From contig CP084167.1 in the NCBI GenBank assembly GCA_021513715.1, positions 3,083,060 through 3,147,059 of the forward strand: 64,000 nt of DNA, written 5' to 3'. The stretch's first letter is position 1, and the number at the start of each line of letters is the position of its first letter. The notes under the pieces were generated by a model. The model saw nothing but the letters and a program-made list of their open reading frames with translations. It was not told the origin of the DNA and made no database searches. The DNA comes from Candidatus Heimdallarchaeum endolithica. Lineage in GTDB: Archaea > Asgardarchaeota > Heimdallarchaeia > Heimdallarchaeales > Heimdallarchaeaceae. This document shows positions 26,897-36,808 of the stretch, one piece after another. The position numbers and the translations under genes are program-made.

Positions 26897-28972
26897 TTGG
26901 TGATTGATATAGCTCACGAGAAAATAATAATAGGAGCTGACATCGTTCCTCAGACATCCGCATCAAAGAATCCACACTATGCAGTATGTGTATATGATGG
27001 GATTAAGGAGAAAGTAATTGATTCATTTGAAAACGTTAATTTTCATAAATTGATAAGCATAATCCAGAAAACACAAGCCAATTTTCTTGCAACAGATAAT
27101 GTTTATGAACTAGTTTCTTCTCCCTCTTATTTGCCTTATCTTTGTATTCAATTATCTCCAAGCACTAAACTTGTTCAAGTAACAGGTAGCCCTATTCATG
27201 GTTTTACTCCCTTAACTAAATTAATGAGAAAATATGGGCTAGAAGTTACAGGAAAACCTGCTCCTAGTGAATCAGCAAAGGCATGTGCAATACTGGCAAA
27301 CAAAAAAATAGGTTACCGTGTTGAACCCTTTGAAGATGAAACAAAAATAGTTGTTTCACGCTCTAGGTCAAAAGGAGCTGGAGGTTGGTCTCAAGGACGG
27401 TATGGTAGGTTGTATGATACTAGTGTTCTTCAAGTAGCTAACGAGGTTGAAACAGTATTAAAAGAACATGATATTGACTATGATAAACACATCACAAAAA
27501 GCAAATATGGAGCAAAAAAAGTAGTTTTTGACGCTTATAGTCCATTAAACCAAGTGCTATCAATTATAAAAAATAAAAAAGGAGAATTGTGTCAAGTTAA
27601 GATTTTTCCAGTGAATAAAGAGCATGTAGAATTTATTCCGTTAAGTCAAGAAGTTACTCTTAAGCCTAAATTGAAAAGGCTGATAGTAGGTATTGATCCA
27701 GGATTAACAGTTGGGTTATCTATTCTAGATCTTCGAGGAAAAGTTTTGAAAACCTTATCTTTACGCCAAGCAAGTAGGGGGCACGTTATTAGAGCTATTA
27801 CTAAATTTGGAAAACCCACTTTGGTTTGTTGTGATGTTTACCCTTATCCTAGTTATGTGGAAAAGATTGCAGGAAACCTAAATGGAAAATTATTTGCCCC
27901 TAGATCAATTTTAACAGTAGCTGAAAAAAATAGAATCGCAAGGCAATTGGCGATAGAGCAAGGGATTGTAATAAAAGATGCTCATCAAAGAGATTCTTTA
28001 GCTGCTGCTTTTAGTGGGTATAAAAAATATAGAGAACAGTTTTCAAAAGTGGATGAAAAGTATTTACACGAATTTGATAAAAATCTAAGAGATGAAATTA
28101 AGGATCTATTAGTTAGAGGAAGAAGTTTAAACGATTCTGTAGACTATATCAGAAAAGAGTTAGAAAAAGAAAAGAAGAAAGAAGAAAAGATAATCACAAT
28201 AGAAGAAATTAAAGATATAAAACCAGAAAAAGTTCTTGAAGAGAATAGGAGCTTAAAAGAGAGAATTAATTTACTAGAAAAACAACTGGAAGAAGAAAAA
28301 AGTAAAAATGCTGAAATTTTTTCTGAAAATGAAGAACTAAAAAGAGAAATAGACTACCTTAGAGACAAATTAGCACAAGGAAAAGAAAAATATATTAGGG
28401 GTCTTTACAAAGAAAAAATCTTTTTACAAAAAGACAGTCTAATAAATTCATTGAAAGAAAAAAATAAAGCACTAAAAGATGAACTTGACTTCTATGCTGC
28501 AAAAATTGATGAGCTAAAAAGAATAGTATGGTTACGAACAAATGAAAACTGGGTGGCTCTAAAAGTCATAAAAAAGTTTACTCAGGAAGAAATAGAAAAA
28601 ACAAATGAAATACATGAATTAAGGCCAGGGGATATTGTTTATATCCTTAATACAACTGGAGGCGGAGGGCAAACAGCTGAATTACTAGTAAAATATAAAA
28701 TCAAAGCTATAATAGGAGACATAGAAAATTTGTCTTATTATGCTAAAACAAAATTCATGAAATACCAGATTCCTCTAATTGATAGAGAAAGAGTTAACCC
28801 GTTAAGAATGGATGAAATTGCAATAATTGAAGAAAAAGAAATTGATGATGCTATAGAGAAAGCAAGAAAAGAATTAGAGCAAATAATTATTAAAGAAAAA
28901 GAGTCTATACTTGAAAATCTAGTTGATGAATACAGAAAAGAGAGAAAAAGAGAATTAGGAGAAAATATATAG
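26897..28972 (+). CDS. DUF460 protein, predicted RNase H-fold nuclease with coiled coil
   Basis: A 691-residue archaeal protein. An N-terminal domain (1-250) contains IIIGADIVPQ and VTGSPIHGFTPL. It is followed by a RuvC/YqgF-like core: VGIDPGLTVGLSILD near residue 265, CCDVYPYPSYVEKIA, and DAHQRDSLAAAFSGY near 360, which provide the expected acidic residues. A long Lys/Glu-rich coiled coil (about 420-560) leads to a C-terminal domain with LRPGDIVYILNTTGGGGQTAE. The family is conserved in archaea without an assigned reaction; a nuclease acting on branched DNA or RNA is the fold-based guess. TTG 26897 or GTG 26900 is the start. It follows rio2 on the same strand. Confidence 0.85.
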   Translation: MVIDIAHEKIIIGADIVPQTSASKNPHYAVCVYDGIKEKVIDSFENVNFHKLISIIQKTQANFLATDNVYELVSSPSYLPYLCIQLSPSTKLVQVTGSPIHGFTPLTKLMRKYGLEVTGKPAPSESAKACAILANKKIGYRVEPFEDETKIVVSRSRSKGAGGWSQGRYGRLYDTSVLQVANEVETVLKEHDIDYDKHITKSKYGAKKVVFDAYSPLNQVLSIIKNKKGELCQVKIFPVNKEHVEFIPLSQEVTLKPKLKRLIVGIDPGLTVGLSILDLRGKVLKTLSLRQASRGHVIRAITKFGKPTLVCCDVYPYPSYVEKIAGNLNGKLFAPRSILTVAEKNRIARQLAIEQGIVIKDAHQRDSLAAAFSGYKKYREQFSKVDEKYLHEFDKNLRDEIKDLLVRGRSLNDSVDYIRKELEKEKKKEEKIITIEEIKDIKPEKVLEENRSLKERINLLEKQLEEEKSKNAEIFSENEELKREIDYLRDKLAQGKEKYIRGLYKEKIFLQKDSLINSLKEKNKALKDELDFYAAKIDELKRIVWLRTNENWVALKVIKKFTQEEIEKTNEIHELRPGDIVYILNTTGGGGQTAELLVKYKIKAIIGDIENLSYYAKTKFMKYQIPLIDRERVNPLRMDEIAIIEEKEIDDAIEKARKELEQIIIKEKESILENLVDEYRKERKRELGENI

Positions 28973-29070
28973 TTATTCACAAAGAAAAGTCTAAACCATC
29001 AAATTTTAAATCTAAAGATGTAAATAACCTAGGAAAATTGAAAGTCCTAGGTCGAGAAGTTAATTTGAAA

Positions 29071-29316
29071 TTAAGCAGGATAATCTTCTATATTAACTTG
29101 AACAAACAAAATATTGTTTCCACGAACAAAAATATCTCCATAAGAGGCTACTTCTTCATTTTCTATGATTTCAGTACTTTCACGAAGCCAAACATTCATG
29201 TTTTGGTCGAAAGAGACTAGTTTTCCTTTATATCTCACGTTGTCTTTTAGTCTAATAATTACTTGTTTATTTAATGCTTTTCTCAAGCTGTTAACTGGAA
29301 TGCTGCTCATACTCAT
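29071..29316 (-). CDS. Sm-like archaeal protein (Lsm/SmAP)
   Basis: An 81-residue Sm-fold protein that forms ring oligomers binding U-rich RNA. Sm1 is VIIRLKDNVRYKGKLVSFDQNMNVWL-like (about residues 17-43) and Sm2 is YGDIFVRGNNILFVQV. An N-terminal ATG AGT ATG AGC gives two possible starts two codons apart. A TATA-like CTTTTTATAG lies about 60 bases upstream. It is the last gene of the co-directional run that starts at mcm, but the gap of about 140 bases to herA suggests its own promoter. Confidence 0.93.
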   Translation of the reverse strand: MSMSSIPVNSLRKALNKQVIIRLKDNVRYKGKLVSFDQNMNVWLRESTEIIENEEVASYGDIFVRGNNILFVQVNIEDYPA

Positions 29317-29456
29317 TATTTTTCACTCTCAATAAAATCTAAACATTAATTATTCATCGACTTTTCAGAATCTATAAAAAGCTTTTTGTTAAATACCGAT
29401 TTTACTTTGTATCTAAACTTGTTTCGTGACTTTTTTCTAGTTGATAAAACTATTTT

Positions 29457-30947
29457 TTACAAGTCGAAATTTTTTGCCACTTGTTCTAAATTCTTTGTTT
29501 CAAGATTTTTGGTTATTCTCTCTCTTATTTTTACGTAAATTGGGTGGTTAACAGCATTTCCAACTACAATTGCTTCTCCTACTCCAAGTGTGGTGATAGA
29601 GTTCAAAGTATCTCTATCAATACCCTCACTAGTTCTTCCTATGAATTCAAGATCGTAAGGATTCATTATTTTCATAATAATTTGGGTGTTACACTGACTA
29701 AGGGTGGTAGTAGAAAGATTTACCGGCCTCTGACTGATGAGTATCAAGGAAATGAAAAACTTTCTTCCTTCTCTTGCTATGGTGTTTATTATAGGCCTTG
29801 AGATAGCTAAACTCAGTTTACTTTCTGGAGCAAACTGATGTGCTTCTTCTAATATTACTGAAACAGGAGGAATCTCTGATTTCTTTCTTAATTCAAATAA
29901 CCGCGAAAGAGTATAGGATACAATCATCTGTTTCTGTCTTAAACTAGTGAAATCACTTAAGTCAATAATTAACAATTTTCCTGGTTTAGTTTTTTCCTTT
30001 AAATTAGGGAATTCCTTTACACCGAAAAGTTTTGTTTTTTCTAATTCAAACAACCATCCATTAAGAGCATCTTTAGTTCGCTGATTCATTCGTTCATCAT
30101 TTTCTATTTCTTCCATAATATCAGAAATTGTGTAACTAACACCTTTTTTCACTTTTTCATTATACATTCTCCCAAGAACAACATATAATTCTCTTAATTG
30201 TACTGGACTAATGTCTGGCTGAAAATTTGCAAATTGAGCTGCAGAAATAGAGTGTGTTGCAAATTGAATGTAACTAGCAGATATAACTTCTATTTGTTCG
30301 TTTATTTTTGCTCCTGTTTCTTTCAGTCCCTTATATTCTCCATGAACATCAAACAAAATAGTAGCTATTCTACCTTGTTCTTTCTTTCTGTTCAGTAGCT
30401 CTTCCAAAAGAACAGAAACTGTATAAGATTTTCCTGCTCCACTTATTGCAAGTATAGCTAAATGTTTTTGCAGAAATCTGGTGAGGTTCAATTTTACTTT
30501 TATATCATGATGCTCCAACTTTCCAATATATAAACCATTATCCTGATCTAGGCCTAAAAATTTTGAAAGTAAGTTCGAATCTGCCAGAAAAACGTTGTCT
30601 CCTGGACTAACTGGGTATTGTAATCGTTTTACTCCTTGTTTAGTATGAATACCTAACGCTTTTGCTTTAGCAATAATATATTCCCAACTATCAGCAGGAA
30701 AAATAGAAGCTAGTGTCTTTCCACTTGTTTCATAAGCTTTTACTGCGGAAGGAGAAGAAAAGTATCTGTTCGTTTTTATAATATCTTTTACTTGGGCTAT
30801 TACTTTTCCTTCTTCTTCTGGTGTGTCCACTACGATGTACATATCTCTTTTTAACTGAAAATCTTTACTATCCTTCGTTATCACAAAATGGAATTCAGAA
30901 GGATTAGGGGTGGTTTGTGTTACTATTACTGTTCCTATCATTTTCAT
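29457..30947 (-). CDS. herA: HerA DNA translocase/helicase
   Basis: A hexameric FtsK-like ATPase that works with NurA, Mre11 and Rad50 in resecting double-strand breaks. The N-terminal beta-barrel (HAS-barrel, about 1-100) is followed by the RecA core. Walker A is ISGAGKSYT near residue 170, Walker B lies around VSVILEEAHQFAP, and the C-terminal GEAIVVGN strand and basic tail are present. The length of 496 is normal. Its ATG lies four bases after the nurA stop, so the two are co-translated. No mre11 or rad50 is next to the pair here, unlike the four-gene operon of many thermophilic archaea. Confidence 0.92.
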   Translation of the reverse strand: MKMIGTVIVTQTTPNPSEFHFVITKDSKDFQLKRDMYIVVDTPEEEGKVIAQVKDIIKTNRYFSSPSAVKAYETSGKTLASIFPADSWEYIIAKAKALGIHTKQGVKRLQYPVSPGDNVFLADSNLLSKFLGLDQDNGLYIGKLEHHDIKVKLNLTRFLQKHLAILAISGAGKSYTVSVLLEELLNRKKEQGRIATILFDVHGEYKGLKETGAKINEQIEVISASYIQFATHSISAAQFANFQPDISPVQLRELYVVLGRMYNEKVKKGVSYTISDIMEEIENDERMNQRTKDALNGWLFELEKTKLFGVKEFPNLKEKTKPGKLLIIDLSDFTSLRQKQMIVSYTLSRLFELRKKSEIPPVSVILEEAHQFAPESKLSLAISRPIINTIAREGRKFFISLILISQRPVNLSTTTLSQCNTQIIMKIMNPYDLEFIGRTSEGIDRDTLNSITTLGVGEAIVVGNAVNHPIYVKIRERITKNLETKNLEQVAKNFDL

Positions 30948-30951
30948 TTTA

Positions 30952-32094
30952 CTAACTCCACGGATTTCTTGCTCTTCTTTTTTGGAGCGAAAAACTAGAA
31001 TAACCTATTCTTGAAGATATTTCATCAATCAAAATATCTGCATCGTCTTCTCTTATTTTAGCTCTAGCATCAGCTTCTATTATTACGCTTGGCAAACCAT
31101 ATTCAGGATGAAAAGTTGAAATAGAACAAATTAGAGAAGAAATTGTTTGAGCTAGATTCGTACTGTCAGAAAATAGGACGGGAAACTCGACTCTAAGTGG
31201 GGTATCATATTCTGCTGTTTTAAGATAAAAAAAGTGTATGTCGAAGTCTTCTAAATCTTTTTCATACTCATTAAATTTACTCAGATGCGATTCAAATGTT
31301 CTCTCATTTATATCTAAAACGTTGAATAGTAAATCTGTATCTCGTAATTGTTTGATAATAGGTCTGTAGTCAATATCTAATAATTCTTTGAATTCTGGTC
31401 TTTTACTTAAATGAGGAAGAATTAAAGATAGTTTTCTAGTTAGTATAGCAGACCTAGAATCTTTTATCACTCCACAAAGTAAACAACGCTTTTTTCGAGA
31501 AAGAGTATACAGTCTCCTATAAAGAGCTTTAAGCCTAAGATATTGGGAAAAAAGAAATTCATTACCTTGGATACTTTTAACATCAATAACAGGTAATACA
31601 GAACCGTCCAAAATCAGAATATCTGGAGAATCATTTTCAAGTAAATCAATGGCACAGCGTATTTCTTTTTGTATTCGCCATAAAGCAATAAGATAATCTA
31701 TCTCATTTTGAGCCAAAGGTTCAACACTTGTTAAAATATCTGGAAAAGGATTTTTCTCTGGAAAATACTTTACTTTTGGTTTTTCATCTTTGTTGTGATA
31801 GAATAGCACACCTACAGCTCTAATAAGTGCAACATCAAAAAAGTTCATGCTTCTGTGTATTATTCCTCCGTCTACTCCTGCGTATTTTAGACCTGTAGTA
31901 GACGATTGTGGAACTCGAATAATAAAACTTGTGTCCTTTGTATTAAATTGAAAAGCTTCAGGAAAAATAGAAGGATCCAGTTGATACTTAACTTTTCTAA
32001 ATAAATCTTGGAATAATTTTCTGTGTTTATTGTATTCCTTAATTACTTTAATTATGTTGCTTATAGCTTGTTCTAAATTCTTTTTTTCGCTCAA
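30952..32094 (-). CDS. nurA: NurA 5'-3' nuclease
   Basis: A NurA-domain nuclease that forms a dimer docked on the HerA ring. Metal-binding aspartates are visible in GLKYAGVDGGIIHRS (about residue 70) and ILILDGSVLPVI (about 160), with a late VIIEADARAKI. The start codon is TTG. A TATA box at 32118-32128 would start transcription almost at this codon, so the message may be nearly leaderless. It is directly followed by herA. Confidence 0.9.
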   Translation of the reverse strand: MSEKKNLEQAISNIIKVIKEYNKHRKLFQDLFRKVKYQLDPSIFPEAFQFNTKDTSFIIRVPQSSTTGLKYAGVDGGIIHRSMNFFDVALIRAVGVLFYHNKDEKPKVKYFPEKNPFPDILTSVEPLAQNEIDYLIALWRIQKEIRCAIDLLENDSPDILILDGSVLPVIDVKSIQGNEFLFSQYLRLKALYRRLYTLSRKKRCLLCGVIKDSRSAILTRKLSLILPHLSKRPEFKELLDIDYRPIIKQLRDTDLLFNVLDINERTFESHLSKFNEYEKDLEDFDIHFFYLKTAEYDTPLRVEFPVLFSDSTNLAQTISSLICSISTFHPEYGLPSVIIEADARAKIREDDADILIDEISSRIGYSSFSLQKRRARNPWS

Positions 32095-32117
32095 TTCTAG
32101 TTGTACTACGAGAAAAT

Positions 32118-32128
32118 ACTATATAAAC
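32118..32128 (-). promoter_or_regulatory. Likely TATA box of nurA-herA
   Basis: GTTTATATAG on the minus strand, about 24-34 bases before the nurA TTG start. The spacing implies a very short or absent leader. It lies in the 60-base gap after pyrG and indicates that nurA-herA can be transcribed separately from pyrG. Confidence 0.5.
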
Positions 32129-32154
32129 TCAACTAGAAAAAGAAAAAAGAATTA

Positions 32155-33762
32155 TTATTGTTTATTTTTTAAAACTCTAGAAATAAAGTAATAATATGGA
32201 GGAGAAGGTTTTTTTGGTTTAGAATTAAATTCAGGGTGAAATTGAGTGGCAATAAAGTTGGGATTGTCTTTATATTCTAAAGTTTCCATTCTTCTTCCAT
32301 CTTCAGATTTGCCTGAAAAATGCAATCCTTGTTTTTCTAAATCTTGAATAAATTGAGGATTAACTTCATATCTATGTCTGTGTCTTTCTACACAAAAATC
32401 AGAATTATACATCGAATGAAAAATGGAATCTTTCTTTAAAAGAACTTTATGTGCTCCTAAACGCATTGTTCCTCCTTTCTTATGGATACTATGCTGTTCT
32501 GGTAAAAGATCAATTACTGGGTAGAGTGTTTTTTCGTCTACTTCAGTTGTATGGGCTTTATCCATATTACAAACATTTCTTGCGAACTCTACGACACTTA
32601 ACTGAAAACCGAAACATACTCCTAAAAATGGTAGTTTATTTTCTCTTGCAAATTTTATAATATTGATTTTTCCTTCTACCCCTCTAGAACCAAATCCCCC
32701 TGGAACAAGAATTCCATCATATTTTAATAATTCATGAAATGGTTTTTCTTCTGTTTCAAATCTCTCTGAAGAGATGAATTCAACATTTACCTTGGTATTA
32801 TTGGCTATACCAGCATGCATTAGTGCCTCTTTTATGCTTATATATGAGTCTGCTAGACGTGTATATTTTCCGATAATCGCAATTGTAACTTCATTCTCTG
32901 CATTCAAGAGTTTTTCTATTATTTTTTCGTCTTCCATCCAGTTTGCTTTAACATTTTCATAATTTAATATCCAATTAAGAGTTGAACCGAAACCTTGTTT
33001 ATCTAAATAAATAGGTGCTCTTAAGACAGTGTCTAAATCAGGAAGAGAAAAAACAGCATTCGCTGGAACATCGCAAAACATAACTATTTTCTCTTTAGCT
33101 TCTTCAGTAAGATCTTGTTCTCCTCTGGCTATAATTATATCAGGAGTTAAACCCATAGATTGTAATTCTCTAACAGCATGTTGAGTAGGTTTGGTTTTTA
33201 ACTCTTTTAGATTGGGCGGTTTCATGACATAAGTAAGAAGAATAAGAGCCGTGTCTTCCTTTGGTGTTTCTCTTCTTAATTGTCGAATAGCTTCTAAAAA
33301 AGGTTGAGATTCAATATCTCCTATTGTTCCCCCCACTTCTATAATCAAAACATCAATATCTTTATTATTTTTAGCCACTTTTTTTATTCTAGCTTTGATT
33401 TCATCAGTTATATGCGGAATAACTTGAACAGTTTTTCCTAGGAAATCTCCTCTCCTTTCAGCTTCAATAACAGAAAGGTATACTTGTCCCGTAGTGATAT
33501 TTTGTTCTGCTTTCATTTCTAAATCTAGCATTCTCTCATAATGGCCAAAGTCAACATCAAGTTCTGCTCCATCAGCTGTAACATATGTTTCTCCGTGTTC
33601 AAAGGGATTCATTGTTCCAGCATCAATGTTTAGATAAGGGTCGATCTTAATAACGTTAATTTTTTTTCCCCTAATTTGTAAATTACGACCAACTGAAGAA
33701 GTAACGATACCTTTCCCTAATCCTGATATCAGAGCTCCGCAAACAAAAACATATTTGGGCAT
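32155..33762 (-). CDS. pyrG: CTP synthase
   Basis: Makes CTP from UTP, ATP and glutamine. Synthetase domain: N-terminal YVFVCGALISGLGKGIVTSS, DPYLNIDAGTMNPFEHGE and DFGHYERMLD. Glutaminase domain: the nucleophile in LPFLGVCFGFQLSVVEFARN and the His/Glu pair in ATQFHPEFNSKP. The first motif usually reads GGVxSxLGKG; here CGALISGLGKG. The 535-residue length is normal. It sits between gins23 and nurA on the same strand, linking nucleotide supply to the replication genes by position. Confidence 0.97.
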   Translation of the reverse strand: MPKYVFVCGALISGLGKGIVTSSVGRNLQIRGKKINVIKIDPYLNIDAGTMNPFEHGETYVTADGAELDVDFGHYERMLDLEMKAEQNITTGQVYLSVIEAERRGDFLGKTVQVIPHITDEIKARIKKVAKNNKDIDVLIIEVGGTIGDIESQPFLEAIRQLRRETPKEDTALILLTYVMKPPNLKELKTKPTQHAVRELQSMGLTPDIIIARGEQDLTEEAKEKIVMFCDVPANAVFSLPDLDTVLRAPIYLDKQGFGSTLNWILNYENVKANWMEDEKIIEKLLNAENEVTIAIIGKYTRLADSYISIKEALMHAGIANNTKVNVEFISSERFETEEKPFHELLKYDGILVPGGFGSRGVEGKINIIKFARENKLPFLGVCFGFQLSVVEFARNVCNMDKAHTTEVDEKTLYPVIDLLPEQHSIHKKGGTMRLGAHKVLLKKDSIFHSMYNSDFCVERHRHRYEVNPQFIQDLEKQGLHFSGKSEDGRRMETLEYKDNPNFIATQFHPEFNSKPKKPSPPYYYFISRVLKNKQ

Positions 33763-33927
33763 ATTCTTTGTTAACCAGAAACGTAAATAAATTTATCTAC
33801 AAAGAATTATTTAAGAAAAAATATTGTTATTTTGATTACTTTTGGAAATTTTTTACGATTTATGCTTTTTTAGAAACAATGATATCAATTAATTTCAACT
33901 TTCTTCTAAAAAAAGTACAAAAACAGT

Positions 33928-34467
33928 TTATCCAACCATTATTTTCCACTTTTCTACAGCATCAGCTACAATGTTATACAACCATTTTTCTTCAACAGTT
34001 AAGTTCCTAATTGTACTTGTAATGTTCTTTGATTTAGTGCCCATATTAATAACTTTATTTAGCCTTAATGTCATTAACTCACGTAACTCAATTTCTAGTC
34101 TCTCTAATTCCCTAAATGAAATAGTTTTTTGTTCCTTAAATTCTTCAATAGTTTTTTTAGCTATAATGTAAAAAAAGGGGTCTATAGGCTGTAAAGCCTT
34201 CTTTGTTTTTTCTTTTTCTGTAAGAAAGTGAACTGAACTGAGATTAAATTTTTTTAAGAAATCATATTCCACTAATCCCTCTTTATGGAGCATGTAAGCA
34301 ATCCAAAAAGGAATCTGAAGAACTGAACCTTTCTGTAATTTGATTTTTTTTCCACCTATATCAAATTCTCCTCTTGATTCTAAGCACTTAACTTCTACTT
34401 TTTTTTCTTCAAAATCATGTTGTAATCTTTCAAGTTCTTTTAATACTTCATCTTTTGTTAAATGCAT
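33928..34467 (-). CDS. gins23: GINS complex subunit, Gins23 type
   Basis: A replisome factor that binds MCM and Cdc45/GAN in the archaeal CMG complex. The small beta domain comes first (FDIGGKKIKLQKGSVLQIPFWIAYMLHKEG-like, about residues 34-65), then the helical domain, ending in LTVEEKWLYNIVADAVEKWK. This B-then-A order marks the Psf2/Psf3-like Gins23 class rather than Gins51. The length of 179 is normal. It lies directly downstream of hel308 (40 bases) and near mcm, a neighbourhood common for archaeal GINS genes. Confidence 0.78.
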   Translation of the reverse strand: MHLTKDEVLKELERLQHDFEEKKVEVKCLESRGEFDIGGKKIKLQKGSVLQIPFWIAYMLHKEGLVEYDFLKKFNLSSVHFLTEKEKTKKALQPIDPFFYIIAKKTIEEFKEQKTISFRELERLEIELRELMTLRLNKVINMGTKSKNITSTIRNLTVEEKWLYNIVADAVEKWKIMVG

Positions 34468-34507
34468 GCTAATTCTTGATTTGAGTTAATACTTTAGAAG
34501 TTTTTGA

Positions 34508-36742
34508 TTAAAAGAAATCATCTAAACTTTTTTGTGAAGAAGTAGATTCTGATTCTAGTTCAAATTCTGTTTCTAAATCGTTTAATGAAAAGTCTGTTTC
34601 TCCAGTGTGAACAAACTTAAGGATGGCTTCAGCTAATTCTTTACCAAAACGAGGGATTTGAACTAGATCCTCTACCTTGGCTTTTTCTAAATCTTCCAAT
34701 GATTTATATCCATTGTTATATAATGCTCGAGCACGCACTCTTCCTATTCCTGGAATTTGGATAAGATCAAGTAGTTCTTCTTTTATACCTACTTTTATCC
34801 TTGAATGAAGTTTTTTTATTTTTTTGGCTATTTCTGAATAACCTAATAGTTCTGCTAATTCTCCTCCAGAATAGAGGATCCATTCTGCATTAGAAATTAT
34901 ATTGTAAATGTCTCCGCTACCAATTCCATATCTGCTGAGAATAGTATCTTCTGGAATTTCATTAATCCAATCTCTTATAACTAAAGCTGTTTTTAATTGG
35001 CTCAAAAAAATATCTATTTCAGCGTAGCTAGAAGGGAGTTCTGTAAGAATCTCGTCTTCATGTTCAGTAACAAAGTTCATTAAAGGAGTCTGATCTAGTT
35101 TTCTATAGGTGATAAATCTTACGTCAGGTGTAGAGCAAACAAGATGAAGAATAGATATATCCGTTACTAATTCTTTAGCCATTCTATTTGCTCGTTCTAA
35201 CCCTGAACGTATAATTACTGCACTGCTCGGATCTATATATAATTCACTTACTCTTTTACCGAATCTAGTCGGTAATAAGAGATCAGGATGGCTTTTAATT
35301 AACCCTTCTTCTTTGAAAAAACCTATTACAGATTTTATTAAAGAAGATAGATTAACTGGATTTTCTTTAAATCCATAAAAAGTATCACTAAAGAAATCAA
35401 ACAATTCTTCTATAGTTCTTGTTTTTTCAGTGGCTATTTGACCTAAAGTTATTCGACGTAAAGCTGGCTCTGAAGCTAATCGTGATTCTATATCTTCTGT
35501 GTCTGCAATAATATATCTGGAGTAGAGATCCTGAGCTTCAGTTTCATTTCTAGCAACAACAATTGCATCACCTTCCTTATCATATTGAGGACGACCAGCT
35601 CTTCCAGACTGTTGTTTAAATTCAAGAACAGGAATAGGATGGCTTCCTATACTTGTACTAAAACGATAAATGCTTTTTATTATCACGAATCTTGCAGGTA
35701 GATTTATTCCTGCAGCTAATGTTGGAGTAGAAGTAAGTACTTTTATGTTTCCTTTTTTAAACTCAATTTCTATTATTCTTCGCTGCATGGGGTTTAAACC
35801 TGCATGATGGAATGCTACACCTGATTGGACAAGTTTAGCTATTTCTTCTGCTTGCTTTGTTCCAGAACTCTGTTTAATTATTCTTGTAGCTGCCAATGAC
35901 AAACTCTCTTTCTCTTTCTGTGTTAGAATCTTGTTAACTTTAGAAGAAACTTTTTTTGCTGTAGTCTCTGCCGTCTTTCTTGTTGTAAGGAAAACAAGTG
36001 TTTGATACTTCTTTTTTAGAACATAATCTAGCAAGTTAAGAAAAGTATCTTTGTATGTTGATGGAATAGAGACATTTTTCAACCCCTTATAAATAATTGT
36101 ATTTCTGTAAATTACTCCTTCATGCAACTCTACTGGTCTCCAAGTACTAGATACAAGATTCGCTTCTAACCATCTAGATAATTCATCAGCATTACGAATT
36201 GTTGCACTAAGAGCAATTACTTGTACTTCAGGATTTCTCTTTAGCTGGGCTAAAACAACTTCTAAGGTAGGTCCCCTATTCATACTGTTGATTAAATGAA
36301 CTTCATCAGAAATAACTAAACCAACTTTTGATAACCATTTACTTTTATGCCTTAAGGCTGAATCAATCTTTTCATTGGTAGCTACTATTATATCTGCATA
36401 ATTAGCTCTATTATCTTCAATATCATAGTCTCCAGTAAGTAAAATAGTTCTCTTTTTTAATTTAGAAAAAAACTTTTTGAATTCGAGATATTTTTCATAG
36501 GCAAGTGCTCTTAACGGAGCAAGGTAAAGAACTTTGTAAGAAGTCTCTTCTACTTTTTTCACAGCAGCAAGGAGAGCTAAAAGAGTTTTCCCAGAAGCAG
36601 TAGGTATCGCTATAACAAGATTATTTCCATCTAATAACCCTTTTTTAATTGCTTCTGTCTGAGGAGGATAAAGTGAACTGATTCCTTGTTTTTCTAGTTC
36701 TTCAATAATTTCTTTAGGAATAGGTAATTCAGCAATCTTCAT
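34508..36742 (-). CDS. hel308: Hel308 helicase with C-terminal PIP box
   Basis: A Ski2-like 3'-5' DNA helicase that remodels stalled forks. Motif I is AIPTASGKTLLALL near residue 50, motif II VISDEVHLI, motif III ALSATIRN, and motif VI QQSGRAGRPQYD. The winged-helix, ratchet and helix-hairpin-helix parts follow (LIQIPGIGRVRARALYNNGY, VQIPRFGKELAEAI). The last eight residues, QKSLDDFF, fit the PCNA-binding box QxxLxxFF exactly. ATG 36742 gives the usual start (KIAELPIPKEII); a TTG at 36754 is also in frame. It lies between mcm and gins23. Confidence 0.95.
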   Translation of the reverse strand: MKIAELPIPKEIIEELEKQGISSLYPPQTEAIKKGLLDGNNLVIAIPTASGKTLLALLAAVKKVEETSYKVLYLAPLRALAYEKYLEFKKFFSKLKKRTILLTGDYDIEDNRANYADIIVATNEKIDSALRHKSKWLSKVGLVISDEVHLINSMNRGPTLEVVLAQLKRNPEVQVIALSATIRNADELSRWLEANLVSSTWRPVELHEGVIYRNTIIYKGLKNVSIPSTYKDTFLNLLDYVLKKKYQTLVFLTTRKTAETTAKKVSSKVNKILTQKEKESLSLAATRIIKQSSGTKQAEEIAKLVQSGVAFHHAGLNPMQRRIIEIEFKKGNIKVLTSTPTLAAGINLPARFVIIKSIYRFSTSIGSHPIPVLEFKQQSGRAGRPQYDKEGDAIVVARNETEAQDLYSRYIIADTEDIESRLASEPALRRITLGQIATEKTRTIEELFDFFSDTFYGFKENPVNLSSLIKSVIGFFKEEGLIKSHPDLLLPTRFGKRVSELYIDPSSAVIIRSGLERANRMAKELVTDISILHLVCSTPDVRFITYRKLDQTPLMNFVTEHEDEILTELPSSYAEIDIFLSQLKTALVIRDWINEIPEDTILSRYGIGSGDIYNIISNAEWILYSGGELAELLGYSEIAKKIKKLHSRIKVGIKEELLDLIQIPGIGRVRARALYNNGYKSLEDLEKAKVEDLVQIPRFGKELAEAILKFVHTGETDFSLNDLETEFELESESTSSQKSLDDFF

Positions 36743-36808
36743 TATGGAACCCAAGCTATCTTTAACGACTCTAATTATTATTCTAAATAATTTTTTCTAA
36801 TAGTTTTT

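Noticed and set aside
29038-29220. Plus-strand frame over the Sm-like gene
   Set aside because: Antisense to a clearly conserved Sm-fold gene.
33768-34171. Plus-strand frames upstream of pyrG and over gins23
   Set aside because: Spacer and antisense readings; the minus-strand gins23 explains the region.
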